DNA from: Blastobasis lacticolella
Taxonomy: Eukaryota; Arthropoda; Insecta; Lepidoptera; Blastobasidae
Assembly (NCBI GenBank): GCA_905147135.1
Contig: LR990056.1
Location: forward strand, 568,001 to 632,000
Reading direction: 5' to 3'
DNA: 64,000 nucleotides
Position numbers and translations under genes: made by a program. Of the stretch, positions 11,030 through 36,924 are shown piece by piece. The notes beneath the pieces are model-generated. The model was not told the DNA's origin. It ran no database searches and worked only from the letters and a program-made list of their open reading frames with translations. The number at the start of each line of letters is the position of its first letter. Position 1 is the stretch's first letter.

Positions 11030-11180
11030 TTTTTAACCCCTGACGAAAAAAGAGGGATGTTATAAGTTTGACGTGTGTATCTGTGGCTCTGTATGTCTGT
11101 GTGTCTGTCTCGTAGCTCCCGAATGGATGGATGGATGTAGATGAGTTTTTTTGGTTTTGAAAGTCTGAAAATCTGTTCAG
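11030..11180 (+). repeat. Dispersed repeat (CCCCTGACGAAAAAAGAGGG family)
   Basis: This shares GTTATAAGTTTGACGTGTGTATCTGT and CGTAGCTCCCGAA blocks with 4937-5075. It abuts the LINE tail that follows. Confidence 0.55.
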
Positions 11181-11390
11181 CAGTTTAGAAAGTCGTCGTC
11201 GTCGTCCTAGCGCTTATGCCGGCCTCTGCCAGGGTCCGCTTTCCTACTTAATCTTCTCCACTTCGCCCGGTCTTCGGCATCCTCGCGTCGTAAGCCGTTG
11301 GCTCTCGCATGCGACTCAGCGATGTCAATCCATCGCTTCTTGGGCCGCCCACAGGGCCTCTTTCCTGATACCGGCAGATTCTGTTCATTA
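11180..11390 (-). pseudogene. RTE-type LINE 3' end (family Z)
   Basis: On the minus strand the codons match the C-terminal tail of the family at 16930-17148 (SGKRSRGRPKKRWID, then RANGLRREDAEDRAKWRR), here with P in place of S near CGGCCCACAGGGCC. It ends in the expected GAC-repeat tail (GTCGTCGTCGTC on plus, about 11193). Truncated and dead. Confidence 0.7.
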
Positions 11391-12039
11391 CTTTAGAACC
11401 AAGTCTTTAGGTCAATAGTGAAAGGTATCTGCTGGGCGAGCATGCAACATCTTCGACCTCATCGTCGCGTCCCATCTGGAGAGATAAGGTCAAACGCAAA
11501 CCTATGTAAAAATGAGGCGTAGTGTTTTATGTTTAGCATGATAGCTGCCAAGCGGTTGTCGATTTAAAAACTAAAATTAATTTTATCGATATGGTTATTA
11601 GCATGGTTATTTTCACATAACGGGATATCCCGTTTGAAATGGAGCCGCAGAATGGAAACGTATCTCCGTCTGACTTAATACCACAACAAAACAATACTAT
11701 TTTTATAAATAGTAATGTGTTTCGGTGTGTGCCGGTGAGTAAGGACTTCAGTGGCTGGGCCCTGCGTTGTATTTATGAACGTTCGCTGCTTTGGTGGACT
11801 GGCGCACTCTTGCTGTAGTTTTAAGAGTTTTTCTTAAGAATACTAGACATACCTATGTAATATGTCGGGGCGGGCCGGCTCTGCCTGGCATTGTTGGGCG
11901 CTGCCCGGCGGTTCACTCTAAGACACCAGCGAGATGTAGATCGGTTTTCCATTTCAATTCGGCAGCTCACGACTTACTATCGATTGTCTAGCAATCATCA
12001 ATCATCAAGTAACGAAAATCTAGTTTTTTTTTTAATGTT
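11391..12039. other. Intergenic DNA with a fragment of retroposon family U
   Basis: About 11690-11750 (GTAATGTGTTTCGGTGTGTG CCGGTGAGTAAGG) resembles part of family U. The rest, including a short GC-rich patch at 11865-11925, shows no recognisable gene or repeat border. Confidence 0.4.
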
Positions 12040-12198
12040 ATCACCATTTTTATGTAGTCACCGCCGCCTATGGACATCAGCAACACCAGGGGAGTCACTG
12101 ATGCGTTGCCCGCCTCTGAAGATACCTCTAATATACCTCTTGAACGATCCCATGTCATAGTCCAAAGGAAACACTGTGGCTGGGAGCTCATTCCACGT

Positions 12199-13323
12199 TC
12201 ATGGGATCATCGACAATTCGTACGGCGCGTCTCTGTACGGAGGATTAAGCAGGTCGGCTGTTTCGCCGGATGGGATTGATGGATGATGGATTTCCCAAAG
12301 ATGGGAACAATACTCCATATGTGGCCGCACTTGTGCCTTGTACAGCAGCAGGCGCTGCCCTGGGGTGAAGTATCGCTTGGACCGGTTAAGCACTCCAAGC
12401 TTTTTCGAAGCCAGTTTGGCTTTACCTTCTAAGTGACTCCGGAATCGCACGCTATCCGATATGTCGACACCAAGGATCCCTATACTATTTGATATGGAAA
12501 GGGGTGTTCCTTGGAACTGCGGCACCATGACAAAAGGATCCTTTTTGGCAGAAAATGCGCAGACCTGTGTCTTTGAGGGGTTGAATTCCACCAGGTTCAG
12601 TCTGCCCCAGTGAGCAACTTGCTCCAAGGAGTGTTCAATCTCTGACACAAGTCTAATTCGGCTCTCCGACACCTCGGAACGAGGGACATTCGCTCGGCCA
12701 GTATAACTAACATCTCCCGTACTGTCATCCGCATAACAATGAATACTGGGGATATTCAGCATATCATTGATATGCAGAAGAAACAGCGTGGAAGATAGTA
12801 CTGAACCTTGGGGTACTCCAGCATTTATAGTCTTGGTATCGGAGCAGCATCCATCGACAACGACTTGGATGCTCCGTCCAGACAGGAAGCTGGATACCCA
12901 ATTGCAGAGCCCATCGGGGATCCCGTACTTCGGGAGTTTTGATAGAAGTGCCCTATGCCAGACCCGATCAAATGCCTTGGCTATGTCAAGACTGACAGCC
13001 AGAGCCTTCCCCTTGCTCTCGACGGCCTCAGCCCACCGGTGCGTTAGGTACACCAGAAGGTCACCAGCTGAGCGACCATGGCGAAAGCCATATTGACGGT
13101 CACTGATCAGCTGGTGGTCCTCTAGGTATCCGAGGAGCTGGATATTGATAACCCGCTCCATCACCTTAGAGAGCAAGGAGGTTACCGCTACAGGCCTGTA
13201 ATTTGATGGGTCTGAATTATCATCCTTCTTGGGTATCGGATGCACAAGAGCTAGCTTCCACGAAGACGGCACCGTTCCAGAGGTATAGGAAAGCTCGAAT
13301 AAGCGCATTAGCACGGGAGACAA
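12199..13323 (-). pseudogene. LINE reverse transcriptase palm, thumb and tail (third ORF piece)
   Basis: Reverse-transcriptase boxes appear in order: PIPKKDDNSDPSNYRPVAV, SLDIAKAFDRVWH, GVPQGSVLSSTLF and the catalytic YADDS (plus-strand position about 12730). Then come the GILGVDIS region and a thumb domain with QVRPHMEYCSHLW. All palm residues needed for catalysis appear present, so the element died through frameshift rather than loss of the active site. The frame ends in the retroposon tail around 12199. Confidence 0.85.
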
Positions 13324-14257
13324 CTCTTTTTAGAACAATAGCCGGAATGCCGTCAGGCCCACTGGACTTCCGGATGTCTAGGGAGAGAAGCACACGTATT
13401 ATAATTTTTTGGGTGAAACGAACTTCGGGCATGCTGCCCTCACACCGCGAGATGGTAGGCGGTGCAGCTCCCCCATCATCCAGATTTGAGTTTTTGGCAA
13501 AGAGATTACCCAAGAGATCGGCTTTCTCCTTTGCCGTGTGGGCCAATAGGTCATCGGGCTTGCGCAAAGGTGGAAAAGAAGTCTGACAAAAGTTCCCCTC
13601 AACAGCTTTGGGGAGAGACCAAAAAGCACGACTCCCAGATGGGTAGCTGATTAGTCTCTCCCCAATTCCACCAATGAACTTGAATTTTGCTCCAGCCATT
13701 ATCCTCTTTGTAGACCTCGATACAGCATTATACTTTTTCCTCAAATTGTGGGTGTTAGGGTCCTTGTGGGCCCGAGCCATTGTCCAGGCACGAAAAGCAT
13801 CCTGCTTGAGGCGAGTTGCCTCAGCACTAGGCCTGTCGTACCAGGGCTGGCTCTTGCCGCCGAGGCGGACTACAGAGGATGGGATAAAACATTCCATTCC
13901 CTGCAGTACGACATCAGCTACAGCGGCAGCACAGGTGTTGGTGTCATTTGAGGAAAAGCAAAGCTGTATCCACGGGTACGACGCGAAGAATTCACGCAAT
14001 CCATCCCAGTCTGCTAAGCCATAGTGCCATATCTTGCGTGACCCACTGGGGCGAGCCCGTTCGGGTATAGCAAGAGGCACCTCAGAACGGACCAGGCAGT
14101 GGTCAGATGTCCCAAGAGGAGCATCGACGGACACCCGATAACCGTCTGGGTGGGAGGTCAGCAAAAGGTCTAACAAAGAAGGATCACGGCCCGCAACATC
14201 CGGTAAGTAGGTGGGTTCTAATACCAGTTGCGTGAGACCAATGGTGGGCAAGAGCAA
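13220..14257 (-). pseudogene. LINE endonuclease end, linker and reverse transcriptase start (second ORF piece)
   Basis: The N-terminal part carries GTSDHC, the last catalytic motif of the endonuclease. A linker with RAFWSLPKAV follows, then the first reverse-transcriptase box (SSGPDGIPAIVLKR). The correct frame is lost near 13320, after which the residues are frameshifted noise. Confidence 0.8.
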
Positions 14258-15041
14258 ATTCGTGGGCGGATCTCCCGGCAGGGTTGGTAGGACGGCTTGA
14301 CCCTAGCCACTCAGTGTGGTGACCATTAAAGTCTCCTAAGATTACCAACTCAGCGGAAGGACATCGCTCAAGAACTTTGTCGGTAGCGCATTGAACGTGC
14401 TCGAAAAACCGATGTGTCTCACCTACGCCGTGACGGTTGTTGTATAGGCATGCGTAGACACGGGAAGAACCTCCCTGTTCCACGCACACCCACAAAACAG
14501 ATTCGTCACTTTGTTCAATGGCAAGACGCCGACAGCAGATATCACCTCTGACGAATAAGCACACACCAGCGCGAGGAAGAAACCTGTGCTCTAACTTGTA
14601 CCCAGGATAATGGAGATACGAAGTGTCGACCGGAGGTGATATCTGCGTTTCAGTCAGGAAGAGTAAGGCGGGCTTCGCCGTCCCAAGGTGGTGATGTACG
14701 GCGTTTAGGTTGGAGTGGAGGCCCCTGATGTTGTAAAAGTCCACTCGAAGTGTGGAAAGGGGTGCCGCTGAAAAAACCATACTCTTTTTTTTGCCATTTG
14801 AATTATTAGAGGGGTGAAAAAAGGAGTGCTGTAACATTGGTATCCGGCAGGGCAAAGATGTTTTGCTACAGGACGCTACTGAAGGATGGGTTGTGTGAAA
14901 AGCTGGCACGGGGGACGGAAGGGCCCCCGATCCCCCTTGAAGATACTTGTCGGGTCCACTCCGGTCTCCTACCCCGGCACGACAGGCATCCCCAGGATTT
15001 TTCGCGCAGTTGGCGGGACAGCCTCCCGGGCCGGAGGTCAA
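14184..15041 (-). pseudogene. LINE endonuclease domain (first ORF piece)
   Basis: The domain begins around residue 94 (LRVDFYNIRGLHSNLNAV, the usual N-terminal strand). It contains TETQ (metal-binding Glu) and GDFNGHHTEW (the GDFN motif) of apurinic-like LINE endonucleases. The frame is lost near 14250, just before the last conserved motif, which continues in the next piece. The first 90 residues are low-complexity and may be untranslated. Confidence 0.8.
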
Positions 15042-15590
15042 AAGTGATGCCCAGGTTCGGGTCCCCTACTATCTGGCGGGCGGCCAGCGACGAGCCGTTT
15101 CATCGGGTCTCCCTGGCCCCCGCGCCAACCTGTCACGCCCACCCCCTAACACGTCTGACACAAAACTGGGACCTGCAGAGTACCAACATTACAGCACTCG
15201 GACGAGGGGGAATGGCTCACGGAGAACTATGGCGGAACACAGCCCATGGACTGCTTAGCGCCATGCAGACTTATCTCCGTGGGTGGTCGCTAGCCATGCG
15301 GGCCGAGGCCCTACCACCAAGCAATTTCGGCTGCACACTTCGCACCACCCGGGGGTCACGTGTAGGGTCTCTAGGGTATAGCCTACGGATGTGGTGCAGC
15401 AAGAACCCCAAAATTGCAGGTATATTGTCACTACGGTTAAATGTCATTGCGCTGGTAAACCGAAACACAAAATTTGCTTCGCTGCACAAATAGATAAGGC
15501 GGTGGTACTCACTCACTCAACGCATTCTCAATGCTTGACATAGTCCTATCACCTTATTAAACAAGGCGACATCACCATCATCTTAACTCA

Positions 15591-15980
15591 GCCACATGAT
15601 GTATGCCAGGGAGGGATCGAGGCGTGGGGCGGGGGGCCCCGGGGGAGCAAATCAGTTGGACGGCCTCACATGACAGTTGGATATAACATTTCAAATATAT
15701 CAACTGGCGTGGTGGCAGTCCCTCAGGGGCTGTCTGCTCTGCAATTCCGCTACAACTTGTTACGTATTTCAAGTAAAAGCTTACAGTCGCAGTTACTGAT
15801 ATCCGGAATTTGAATGAAAATGAAAATGAAAATGAAAAAGTATTTATTGAATTAGGATTACGTTAATTAATCTCTTCTCAAAAGTCAAAAATCTAACGGA
15901 AAACAAAGGGAAGTTAAGCGAGCTCATCCAGGTAGGGGGCTATAATATAAAATTTTGGGGGGAATAATATGAAATTTTGG
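15591..15980. other. GC-rich segment and (TGAAAA)n microsatellite
   Basis: 15600-15770 includes a CCCCGGGGGAGC patch and continues the base composition of the LINE upstream region. 15812-15840 is a short TGAAAA repeat followed by AAAGTATTTATTGAATTAGG, resembling the tail of a retroposon on the minus strand. Confidence 0.4.
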
Positions 15981-16180
15981 GAAACCCTCGACTAAGTTTA
16001 CGCAAATATTTCAAAACTACTAAGCCGATTTTAATGGATCAAAGCTCTGTCTTGATTAAAGTGCCTTTCAAATAAAGATAACGTAATCGGCCCATCTGTT
16101 CGGCAGCTACAATGCCATAGATAAATACATAGAGCCACATCTTATAATATCCCTTTTTTTTAGTCAGTGGATAAAATTTG
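15980..16180 (-). repeat. Dispersed repeat, reverse copy of the CCCGTCGAAAAAAG family
   Basis: The plus strand reads as the reverse of the family: CTAAGCCGATTTTAATGG, CCATCTGTTCGGCAGCTAC, then CACATCTTATAATATCCC and TTTTTTTTAGTCAG. Matching blocks occur at 62990-63235. Confidence 0.45.
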
Positions 16181-16340
16181 TTTTTATTTAACATAAACAA
16201 CGCTCTACACGAAGATATACACTCTCTGTGGAATGTTATCAGTATATTTTGCCTTCGGTTACGGTTATGGATATAAATTATTTCCAATATCCTATAGTTT
16301 GGGTGTAGTTCAGTAAAATCCATAACGTTATTGCAGGACG

Positions 16341-16585
16341 ACCTGAGTTGTTCAGTGGTCAACATGCCAGTCAGCCACGCAAGAGGTCCCGGGTTCGATT
16401 CCCGGGCGGGCAGAAATTTAAATGATGAATTTTTATTTCTGTTACGGGTCTGGGTGTTCTATGTATAATAAGTATGTATTTAAAAAAGTATATAAGTAGT
16501 ATACCAGTTAGCTAGCACCCATAGCACAAGCTTTGCTTTGTTTGGGTCTAGATGGCCCTGTGTGAATTTGTCCATGATAATTTTT
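16341..16585 (+). mobile_element. tRNA-derived SINE, family 1
   Basis: The head GACCTGAGTTGTTCAGTGGTC (A box) and GGTCCCGGGTTCGATTCCCG (B box) is followed by a body with TTTCTGTTACGGGTCTGGGTG and TCTATGTATAATAAGTATGT, ending TGTGTGAATTTGTCCA and an ATT-rich tail. Full-length sisters lie at 29464, 38335 and 43441. It is not a working tRNA gene because the cloverleaf is not completed. Confidence 0.85.
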
Positions 16586-16674
16586 TATTTATTATTATTA
16601 TGAAACCTTTGCTTATTAGCATCTTAATACCAACTTTATTAGTTTACTATTAGTAGTAGTGATAATAGTACCGA

Positions 16675-17150
16675 AGAGGCACGGCTGCGCTGGTTTGGTC
16701 ATGTGTTGCGCAAGCCCGAGGGATACGTGGGAAATAGACATAGACATAATATTTATTTGGCAATTTCTACAATATAAATTAACTAAAATATTTGTTACTA
16801 AAATAGATTAGGTTAAATATTGTAGTGTCATGCCAAACTAGAGCTCAGCTCAGCATATGCTGTAGGTAGTAAGACCACAGCGCTGATTTTTAGCTGACCC
16901 CTACATTTAGTGCGTGAATTACTCGCCAAGTGGTTAGACATAGAAATAGGTGTCTAAACCTGCCTGTATCAGGAAAGAGGTCCCGCGGGAGACCTAAGAA
17001 GCGATGGATCGACAACGCCGAGTCGGACACGAGAGCCAACGGCTTACGACGTGAGGATGCCGAAGATCGGGCAAAGTGGAGGAAACAAAGCAGGAAAGCG
17101 GACCCTGGCAGGAGCCGGGGAGACCGCTCAGATGATGATGATGAGTAGTG
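16675..17150 (+). pseudogene. RTE-type LINE 3' end (family Z), split by an insertion
   Basis: Reverse-transcriptase tail codons start with RWFGHVLRKPEG near 16690 and resume after the insertion with SGKRSRGRPKKRWID (about 16971) and RANGLRREDAEDRAKWRK. The frame ends in a GATGATGATGATGA tail at 17132-17146. Removing 16738-16943 and one AAATAG copy restores alignment to the copy at 44140. Confidence 0.75.
16738..16943 (-). mobile_element. 206-bp retroposon insertion with 6-bp target duplication
   Basis: AAATAG flanks the insert on both sides (16732-16737 and 16944-16949) inside the LINE tail. The insert begins ACATAGACATAATATTTATT and ends GGTTAGACATAG. The start looks like a simple-repeat tail read in reverse, so it probably inserted on the minus strand. 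Related starts occur near 37615. Confidence 0.65.
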
Positions 17151-17154
17151 GTAG

Positions 17155-20100
17155 TAGTTGGTAGTGTAAATATGTGTATTTAGTAGGTATATGAGTAATA
17201 AAACAATACACATGTATTAGGTAATAAAATTTTATTAATTGATTCGAACGAATAATTCTTAAAAAAATATAACGATGTACATTCAAATTTACAATCCGTA
17301 AGTGTATGTACAAATTCCACATCGTTTGTGTAACTATTACAGGTTTTTAAAATAAATTATAGAATTTTTTCTAATAAAATGTTCAGTTTGCTGAATGTTA
17401 TGCTAAAAATTAACAATTTTGTCGTCTATTTCAATTAGGAGGGAGGTAGTATAAGTGTGGATGAAAGTTTATGTTCGGAATATTATGTCAGAATAGTAAT
17501 GTATAATATAGATATCTAAAGATGAACCATTGTTAGCGAGAAACATAAACCAGACATTAATTGAACTAAACAAACTCGACTTTATTACAAACACTTATAC
17601 CACCCTAAAAATCTTTCTAAACCTAAAACTGACCAAATATCACCATTATATCCGAACCAAATATCGTTCCATTACTAAAATACATCCTTATCGTTACCCG
17701 GAGATTTAAAGTTGAATACAATAAAAATATTTAATAATTAGTAGTAATTATTTATAATTATTTAAAAGCGTTACGTTCCTAATCACCTATCACAACATTC
17801 AAAGGCAATGTAAACGTTTGGACCATCGCTTGCAAAGGATAAGAGTGACTTTACAAAACGCACCTAATCTAAGCTTGGACAAGTAAAGTTCACCAGTCAA
17901 AACAACGGGTTATACGAGTATAGGGCTTGTAAGGACTCAAAGGTATTGGTAGCGTGATTGTTTCCAGGCAAAAACGTATTTTTTCTATCAGTAAATAGGC
18001 AAAATGTATATGTGTCCCTCTGAATACATCTCTGGCCATCCCGTTTATGGTACTGGCATGAAGGTCTTCTTCTTCACTTCTTCTAAGTCACACTCTTGCT
18101 ACACTCTTGACTGAGTGGTCGTGGGCGTCGGTTGAAGATTGGCAGCACACTTCTCTATCTGTCGCCACTCTTCTCGAACTGCTGCTTTCTTAGTAGACTC
18201 ATAGAGAGTACCATCGTATCACGCATCGGTGAACTTTTGCGTGGTCTCTTGTGCCTTCCATTCTTCCTTGTACCACAAGGCGTCTACCATCCACCTATCC
18301 AACATTTTTAATTATCTTCTTAGTGCTTTTATACGATGTCCCTTCTAATGAAGATATTTACCAATTCCGAAAAAAAATATCCATTCACTCACTCACATCC
18401 TAGACCCCATCCTTTTCCCTATTATGCTCAAGTTATGGACTTGTGGTTTAATTGATCCAAAGTTGAGTGAAAGAAGTCGTACATCTAACATCACTCATTT
18501 CCCTGGAGCTGGCCCTGTAGGGAAATAACTTATGCAATGACTAGGGACCCTGTAAGCTATAATATATGAATTTTTATTAAAAAATTCGAACTTCAACTTC
18601 GAACATCAAACTTTAGTGGTAGGTAAGTACACAGTGTCATTGTTGCAAATACGTTGTTGGACCAGGTGATCGTTGTAAGTTTAGAAGCTGTGCCAATCCA
18701 GTAAAACTATTCTACAATACAATTGTTGGTGCACTACTTTATAAAGCTGATATTAACTGTATATTCCATAATGTTTACAATAATAAAACATGATCATTTG
18801 AAGCGCTGTATATATGTTTCAGTGGACAATGTGATTAATTATTTAATATATATTTAAAAAATGGTGCTTACAATTTGGACACATCTTCATAAAACTATCA
18901 ATTTACAAAATTACAAGGTAAACAAAAACGTTGCTCAAGAAAAATTGGTCTTGGCTTATATTTATTAAAGGGTGTTAATTTTTCTTGAAGAATAAGTATT
19001 TACACAGACATGACTACTTAAGTTGTGAAAAGGCCTTAATACATGTAATGTAAGTATCTACTATTTCATTAACTTTAAGTTGAATTCGTTAATATTTTAA
19101 ATTCCATTTAGGCTGATGAAATTTTTGGTGCAATATATTAGCACGAATTGAGCAACCACACAATTAGGTATTACAATTTTATGTCCATGATGGCTGAAGT
19201 TTAACTTGTGAAATAAAATTAAATCAAGGCACTGTTGACGGGCATGACACACACTTGACTATTCAAGACACGACACACTAGTACTATGTACAAAATTAAC
19301 AAGTAATAAAATCATACCTAAGGTACGTCTTAATCTAGTGAAAAGGGCAAAAAGGTAAAGATATTTTAAAACTCTCTTATGTACAATATCATTAAAATTT
19401 GACGACTAGTCAAGGAATGACAATATTAAATCTATACTTACAAAACCTATCTAGTCTCAGACTAAAATATATAAAAATATCATCTCGATAGATCACTCCG
19501 CATAATTGCTATATTCCTCACTATTTGTCACAATTGGATTAAATACAACACTGAAAATAAAAACGAATTAAAAACCACATCCCAACCCAAATGACCAAAA
19601 TAGTCAATTTAATTCTTAGAAATAATTGTCAAACCAAATTCTATGAACTAAAATTGACGCAAAAGTAAAATCAAAATCTTCGTAAAACTACCCATTCCTA
19701 TTATCGAAACCTAAAGCTACGTGTCACGGAAAGATTGAATATCTGTTCTATTATTATCTTAACGTGGACTCACATTATATCATGCTAGGTCGCTGCTTAG
19801 CTAGCTACCTCTTGTAAGTAAATGCTAGAATTAAAATTCTCCCCAGGAAAAAATTGTAGATCCTGGTCACGGCACGATATTGTAACATTTCCTGCCTGAC
19901 TGATTACCGAAGCTCATTCTAAAAAGCTATTATTTTGTATTTGTAGGTACAGTTCGATAGATGGGTACTCGGTACTTTAGTACCGGTTACTGTAGTAGGA
20001 TTTATCCTATATTCGGTTTGGCTTTGTGTTGGCGCCAAAATTTACGTGGAATTGTACATTCGAATACAAAAGATTAGCATAATTAAACAGAGCTAGACAT

Positions 20101-20320
20101 TGAAAAGAGCATGTTCAGGCCTATACATATCAATAGTAATTACTCGTATATCACCATTTGAACTTGTAACAGAAATGCCGATACAATCTATAACTTAAAT
20201 TTTTTATGTTCTTTTCAGAACTAGGCATTTTGAGGAAAGGTAAAATAGTCATATCTAGATTGCATAGGCATTTCATCAAAAAGTAACATCATAAAAATAG
20301 CTCTCTCTCTTTTTGCGTTG
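17155..20320 (-). other. Repeat-poor AT-rich stretch, possible 3' part of the kinase transcription unit
   Basis: No ORF or clear TE border is visible over 3 kb, unlike the flanks. On the minus strand canonical AATAAA signals occur near 17231 and 18961. Lying downstream of the last recognised kinase exon, it could be 3' UTR plus last exon. 18050-18300 has a CTTCTTCT-rich repeat-like patch related to 21200-21340. This is inference from position and composition only. Confidence 0.3.
19722..19890. repeat. Diverged duplicate of 21345-21500
   Basis: Ordered blocks are shared with 21345-21500: TGTCACGGAA, CTGTTCTA, AGCTACCT, CTCCCCAG, and ATCCTGGTCACGGCAC followed by ATATTGTAACA. The second copy abuts kinase exon 9, so this is a duplication within or beside the kinase gene. 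Confidence 0.6.
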
Positions 20321-20329
20321 TTATATAGT

Positions 20330-21027
20330 AATCACTTGCGCTGCATCACCAGCGTGGTCAGCAGTCTGTTTGTAATCCATGGCGGGTTTAGTAAGCGTCG
20401 CCCGCAATGGGTGACCCAATACGCCAGCTTGGGATTAGTTCAGCGCCAGGAAGTCGATACCGCAACTCAGATCTCGGTGCGAGAGGCGGGCTTAGTCCGG
20501 CAGAGCAGCCATGCGAGACGGCCCGCCGGCTTGGAGTATCACCGCGCGGAGTGCACACGAGCCCCACCTCGGTCTGGGGCCTCCTGCTTCGCGTCGGTGT
20601 GATGGGATTCCGCGACGGACTCTAGGGCGATGTCGAATGATGCTTGCCTGGGGATAAAGGGAGGAAGTATGTTAACCAGATATCCAATAGACAAAGTGTT
20701 GTAATTAGTGTTTAAGCTTAGAATTATTGCAATGTAATATGGAAACCAGCTTAGTCCTCGGTTCTACACCATTGTTAAATATAGAACGTATGTGCACATA
20801 GCTCGAAGAACAGATGGCCGATGGGGCAGTAAAGTTCTCGAGTGGCGACCACGTATCGGTAGACGCAGCGTGGGTAGGCCTCCTACAAGGTGGACCGACG
20901 ACCTGGTAAGGATCGCAGGTACCAGCTGGATGCGGAAAGCACAGGACCGGTCTTTGTGGAGATCTCTGGGGGAGGCCTATGCCCAGCAGTGGGCGTCTTC
21001 TGGCTGATGATGATGATGATGATGATG
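20330..21027 (+). mobile_element. RTE-type LINE remnant (family Y) with GC-rich front and GAT tail
   Basis: 20330-20660 is a GC-rich block (GGGTGACCCAATACGCCAGC, GAGACGGCCCGCCGGC, GTGTGATGGGATTCCGCGAC) unlike its surroundings. 20785-21007 encodes the C-terminal tail HIARRTDGRWGSKVLEWRPR, then GRRSVGRPPTRWTDD and WRSLGEAYAQQW, and stops before a GATGATGATGATGATGATG tail. The catalytic core is missing, so this may be an internally deleted LINE with 5' and 3' ends retained. Confidence 0.7.
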
Positions 21028-21199
21028 TATGTGTACAGTGATTTTTACCATGTACTTTTCATCAGATAAGCTGTTTCTCAGACTCTGAAACAACAAATAT
21101 GACACGATGAAATAATAAACACACGTTAAAAATGTTTTCATTTAATATGATAAAATATTTTGATCGTTCTCCCGGAGTTGCAGAATATCTACTCCTATT

Positions 21200-21500
21200 C
21201 ATCATCATAAACTTAAGAGTTGGACTCTTGTCGGTGGAGCAACCGCCACTCTTCTCTCTTATCTGCTAACCTCTTTTCTTCTTTGTAATTCAAACCTTGG
21301 CCTTCCTCTTCTACTCTATCTACGACCATAGTCATGTCACGGAAGCATTAAATACCTGTTCTAATTTAATCGTGAATATGAAATCAAATTAGAAGCTACC
21401 TAGCTTAGAATTTAACCTCTCCCCAGTAGAATTTTAGTGCTCCCCAAGAAAAAAAAACGAAAATCCTGGTCACGGCACAATATTGTAACAACGCTTCCTT
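21200..21500. repeat. Repeat patch and duplicate next to CaMKK exon 9
   Basis: 21200-21340 (CTCTTGTCGGTGGAGCAACCG CCACTCTTCTC) resembles 18100-18200. 21345-21500 is the second copy of the duplication at 19722-19890 and contains, on the minus strand, a potential acceptor GACCAG/GAT. Confidence 0.4.
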
Positions 21501-21520
21501 ATAAAATTCAAAATACATAC

Positions 21521-35757
<14,237 letters not shown>

Positions 35758-36239
35758 CTGGAACAACAAGAAAGTAGCATTAAGGATTATGAGTTCATTC
35801 ATTCGGATGGTACCCGACATTTCTCATTTTCATTTCACCAAAACCAAAGAGTATCAGTAAGCACATTGGCGGAGCTACGAGCAGGATCAATTAATGTGCA
35901 CGCTGCAGTGTCATTGGTAATTTCACAATTCGGTCTCTACCTATCTAGGGAATCGTTTTAGATAGTCCTAATGTGTTTATTAACTTAGCTAAATTCAGAA
36001 GCAAAAAGTGTGAGAGCAAAGCAAAGTGGAATGTATTGCTCATACAGTAAGGTTTATTTTTGTATAATCTATACGATGTCACACGCCGCTTTTCAAAAGG
36101 CGTGATACAAAAATGGACCTTATTTTACGAGCAATAGCTCCCACTGAGGTTTGGTCTCACGCTTTTTGCTTCTGAATTCAGTTAGACGACTACTGAATAT
36201 AGGCAAATGTAAATATTACAAAGCGTATTATATAGATCA

Positions 36240-36500
36240 GTATCATCATCATCACAGCCCATAACAATCCACTGCAGGACTTAGGGTCTCTCCAACGAAA
36301 GGGGATTTTATAGCCATAATCTCCACGCTTGGCAGGCGGGTTTAAGATCGCAGTGTTATAAATATAACAATGGAAGACGCTGCTGTCCATTTTCCAGCCT
36401 ACAGCCTTTAGCTTTCGAAGACATTAGTCGCTTTGTATGACACCCACGAGTGTAAGTAAGGGGTTAGTGCTATTCTACTTTGCGGGACACAACACGGCTA
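36240..36500 (-). mobile_element. Retroposon family X
   Basis: CATCATCATCACAGCCCATA to GACACAACACGG in family order. It is diverged in the GAGTGTAAGTAAGGGG part. Orientation minus. Confidence 0.75.
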
Positions 36501-36507
36501 AGATGAT

Positions 36508-36590
36508 TGAAATTGAAAATTTTAATTTAATTTAATTTAGTAAAATAATAATTATATTATTATTTTACTTAAGTGAAATTAAAATTTTAG
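36508..36590. repeat. AT-rich palindrome
   Basis: AGTAAAATAATAAT and ATTATTATTTTACT (36539-36569) form perfect 14-bp arms with a 3-nt loop. Outer AAAATTTTAATTT blocks extend the symmetry. Possibly a short AT-rich MITE. Confidence 0.45.
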
Positions 36591-36924
36591 TAAACCTACG
36601 TATTTGGAAAATAATGAGAATTCCACGCCTAATGACAGTGAGAACTGCATACAATTGCGTTACTTGTTCGAGAGATGGCGCTGCATGTCTTTTAGAACGC
36701 GCTAGCGGCACGGTCATGCGACTTAACCGCTTGTCTGACAATCTGTATTTCAATCACATACAACACTGAAAACATTAAACATGTAAAAATTTTTGAAGAA
36801 GAGGGTGGACAATTTTTGTTTGCTTTCTTTTTATAGCCAAAAATATTTTAAGAATAGGTACCTTTATGGTAAAGGACTTAAAGGAGACAGTATGAAGGCC
36901 CCTGATCACCAGCCGACATCATAA

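Larger units (their letters stand above)
12040..15590 (-). mobile_element. Near full-length LINE (family W), inactivated by frameshifts
   Basis: Read on the minus strand, this about 3.5 kb element has an apurinic-type endonuclease, a reverse transcriptase with an intact YADD box, a C-terminal tail and the 3' signature GGCGGGCAACGCATCAGTGA followed by an A run at about 12027-12036. Two frameshifts, near 14250 and 13320, break the polyprotein. The 5' limit is uncertain: 15042-15590 lies directly upstream and is also unusually GC-rich, so it may be 5' UTR or remnant ORF1. Copies of the 3' end occur at 2195, 28140, 44305 and 55030. I place it in the Jockey/CR1-like group only loosely. Confidence 0.85.

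Noticed and set aside
13203..13586. 127-codon plus-strand frame
   Set aside because: Antisense shadow of the LINE reverse transcriptase.
14837..15493. 218-codon plus-strand frame
   Set aside because: It lies antisense to the LINE endonuclease and its GC-rich upstream region and has no domain; it is a shadow frame.
16341..16420. A working tRNA gene at the A/B boxes
   Set aside because: The same head recurs with long identical downstream bodies at 29464, 38335 and 43441, so it is a SINE head. The cloverleaf is not completed.
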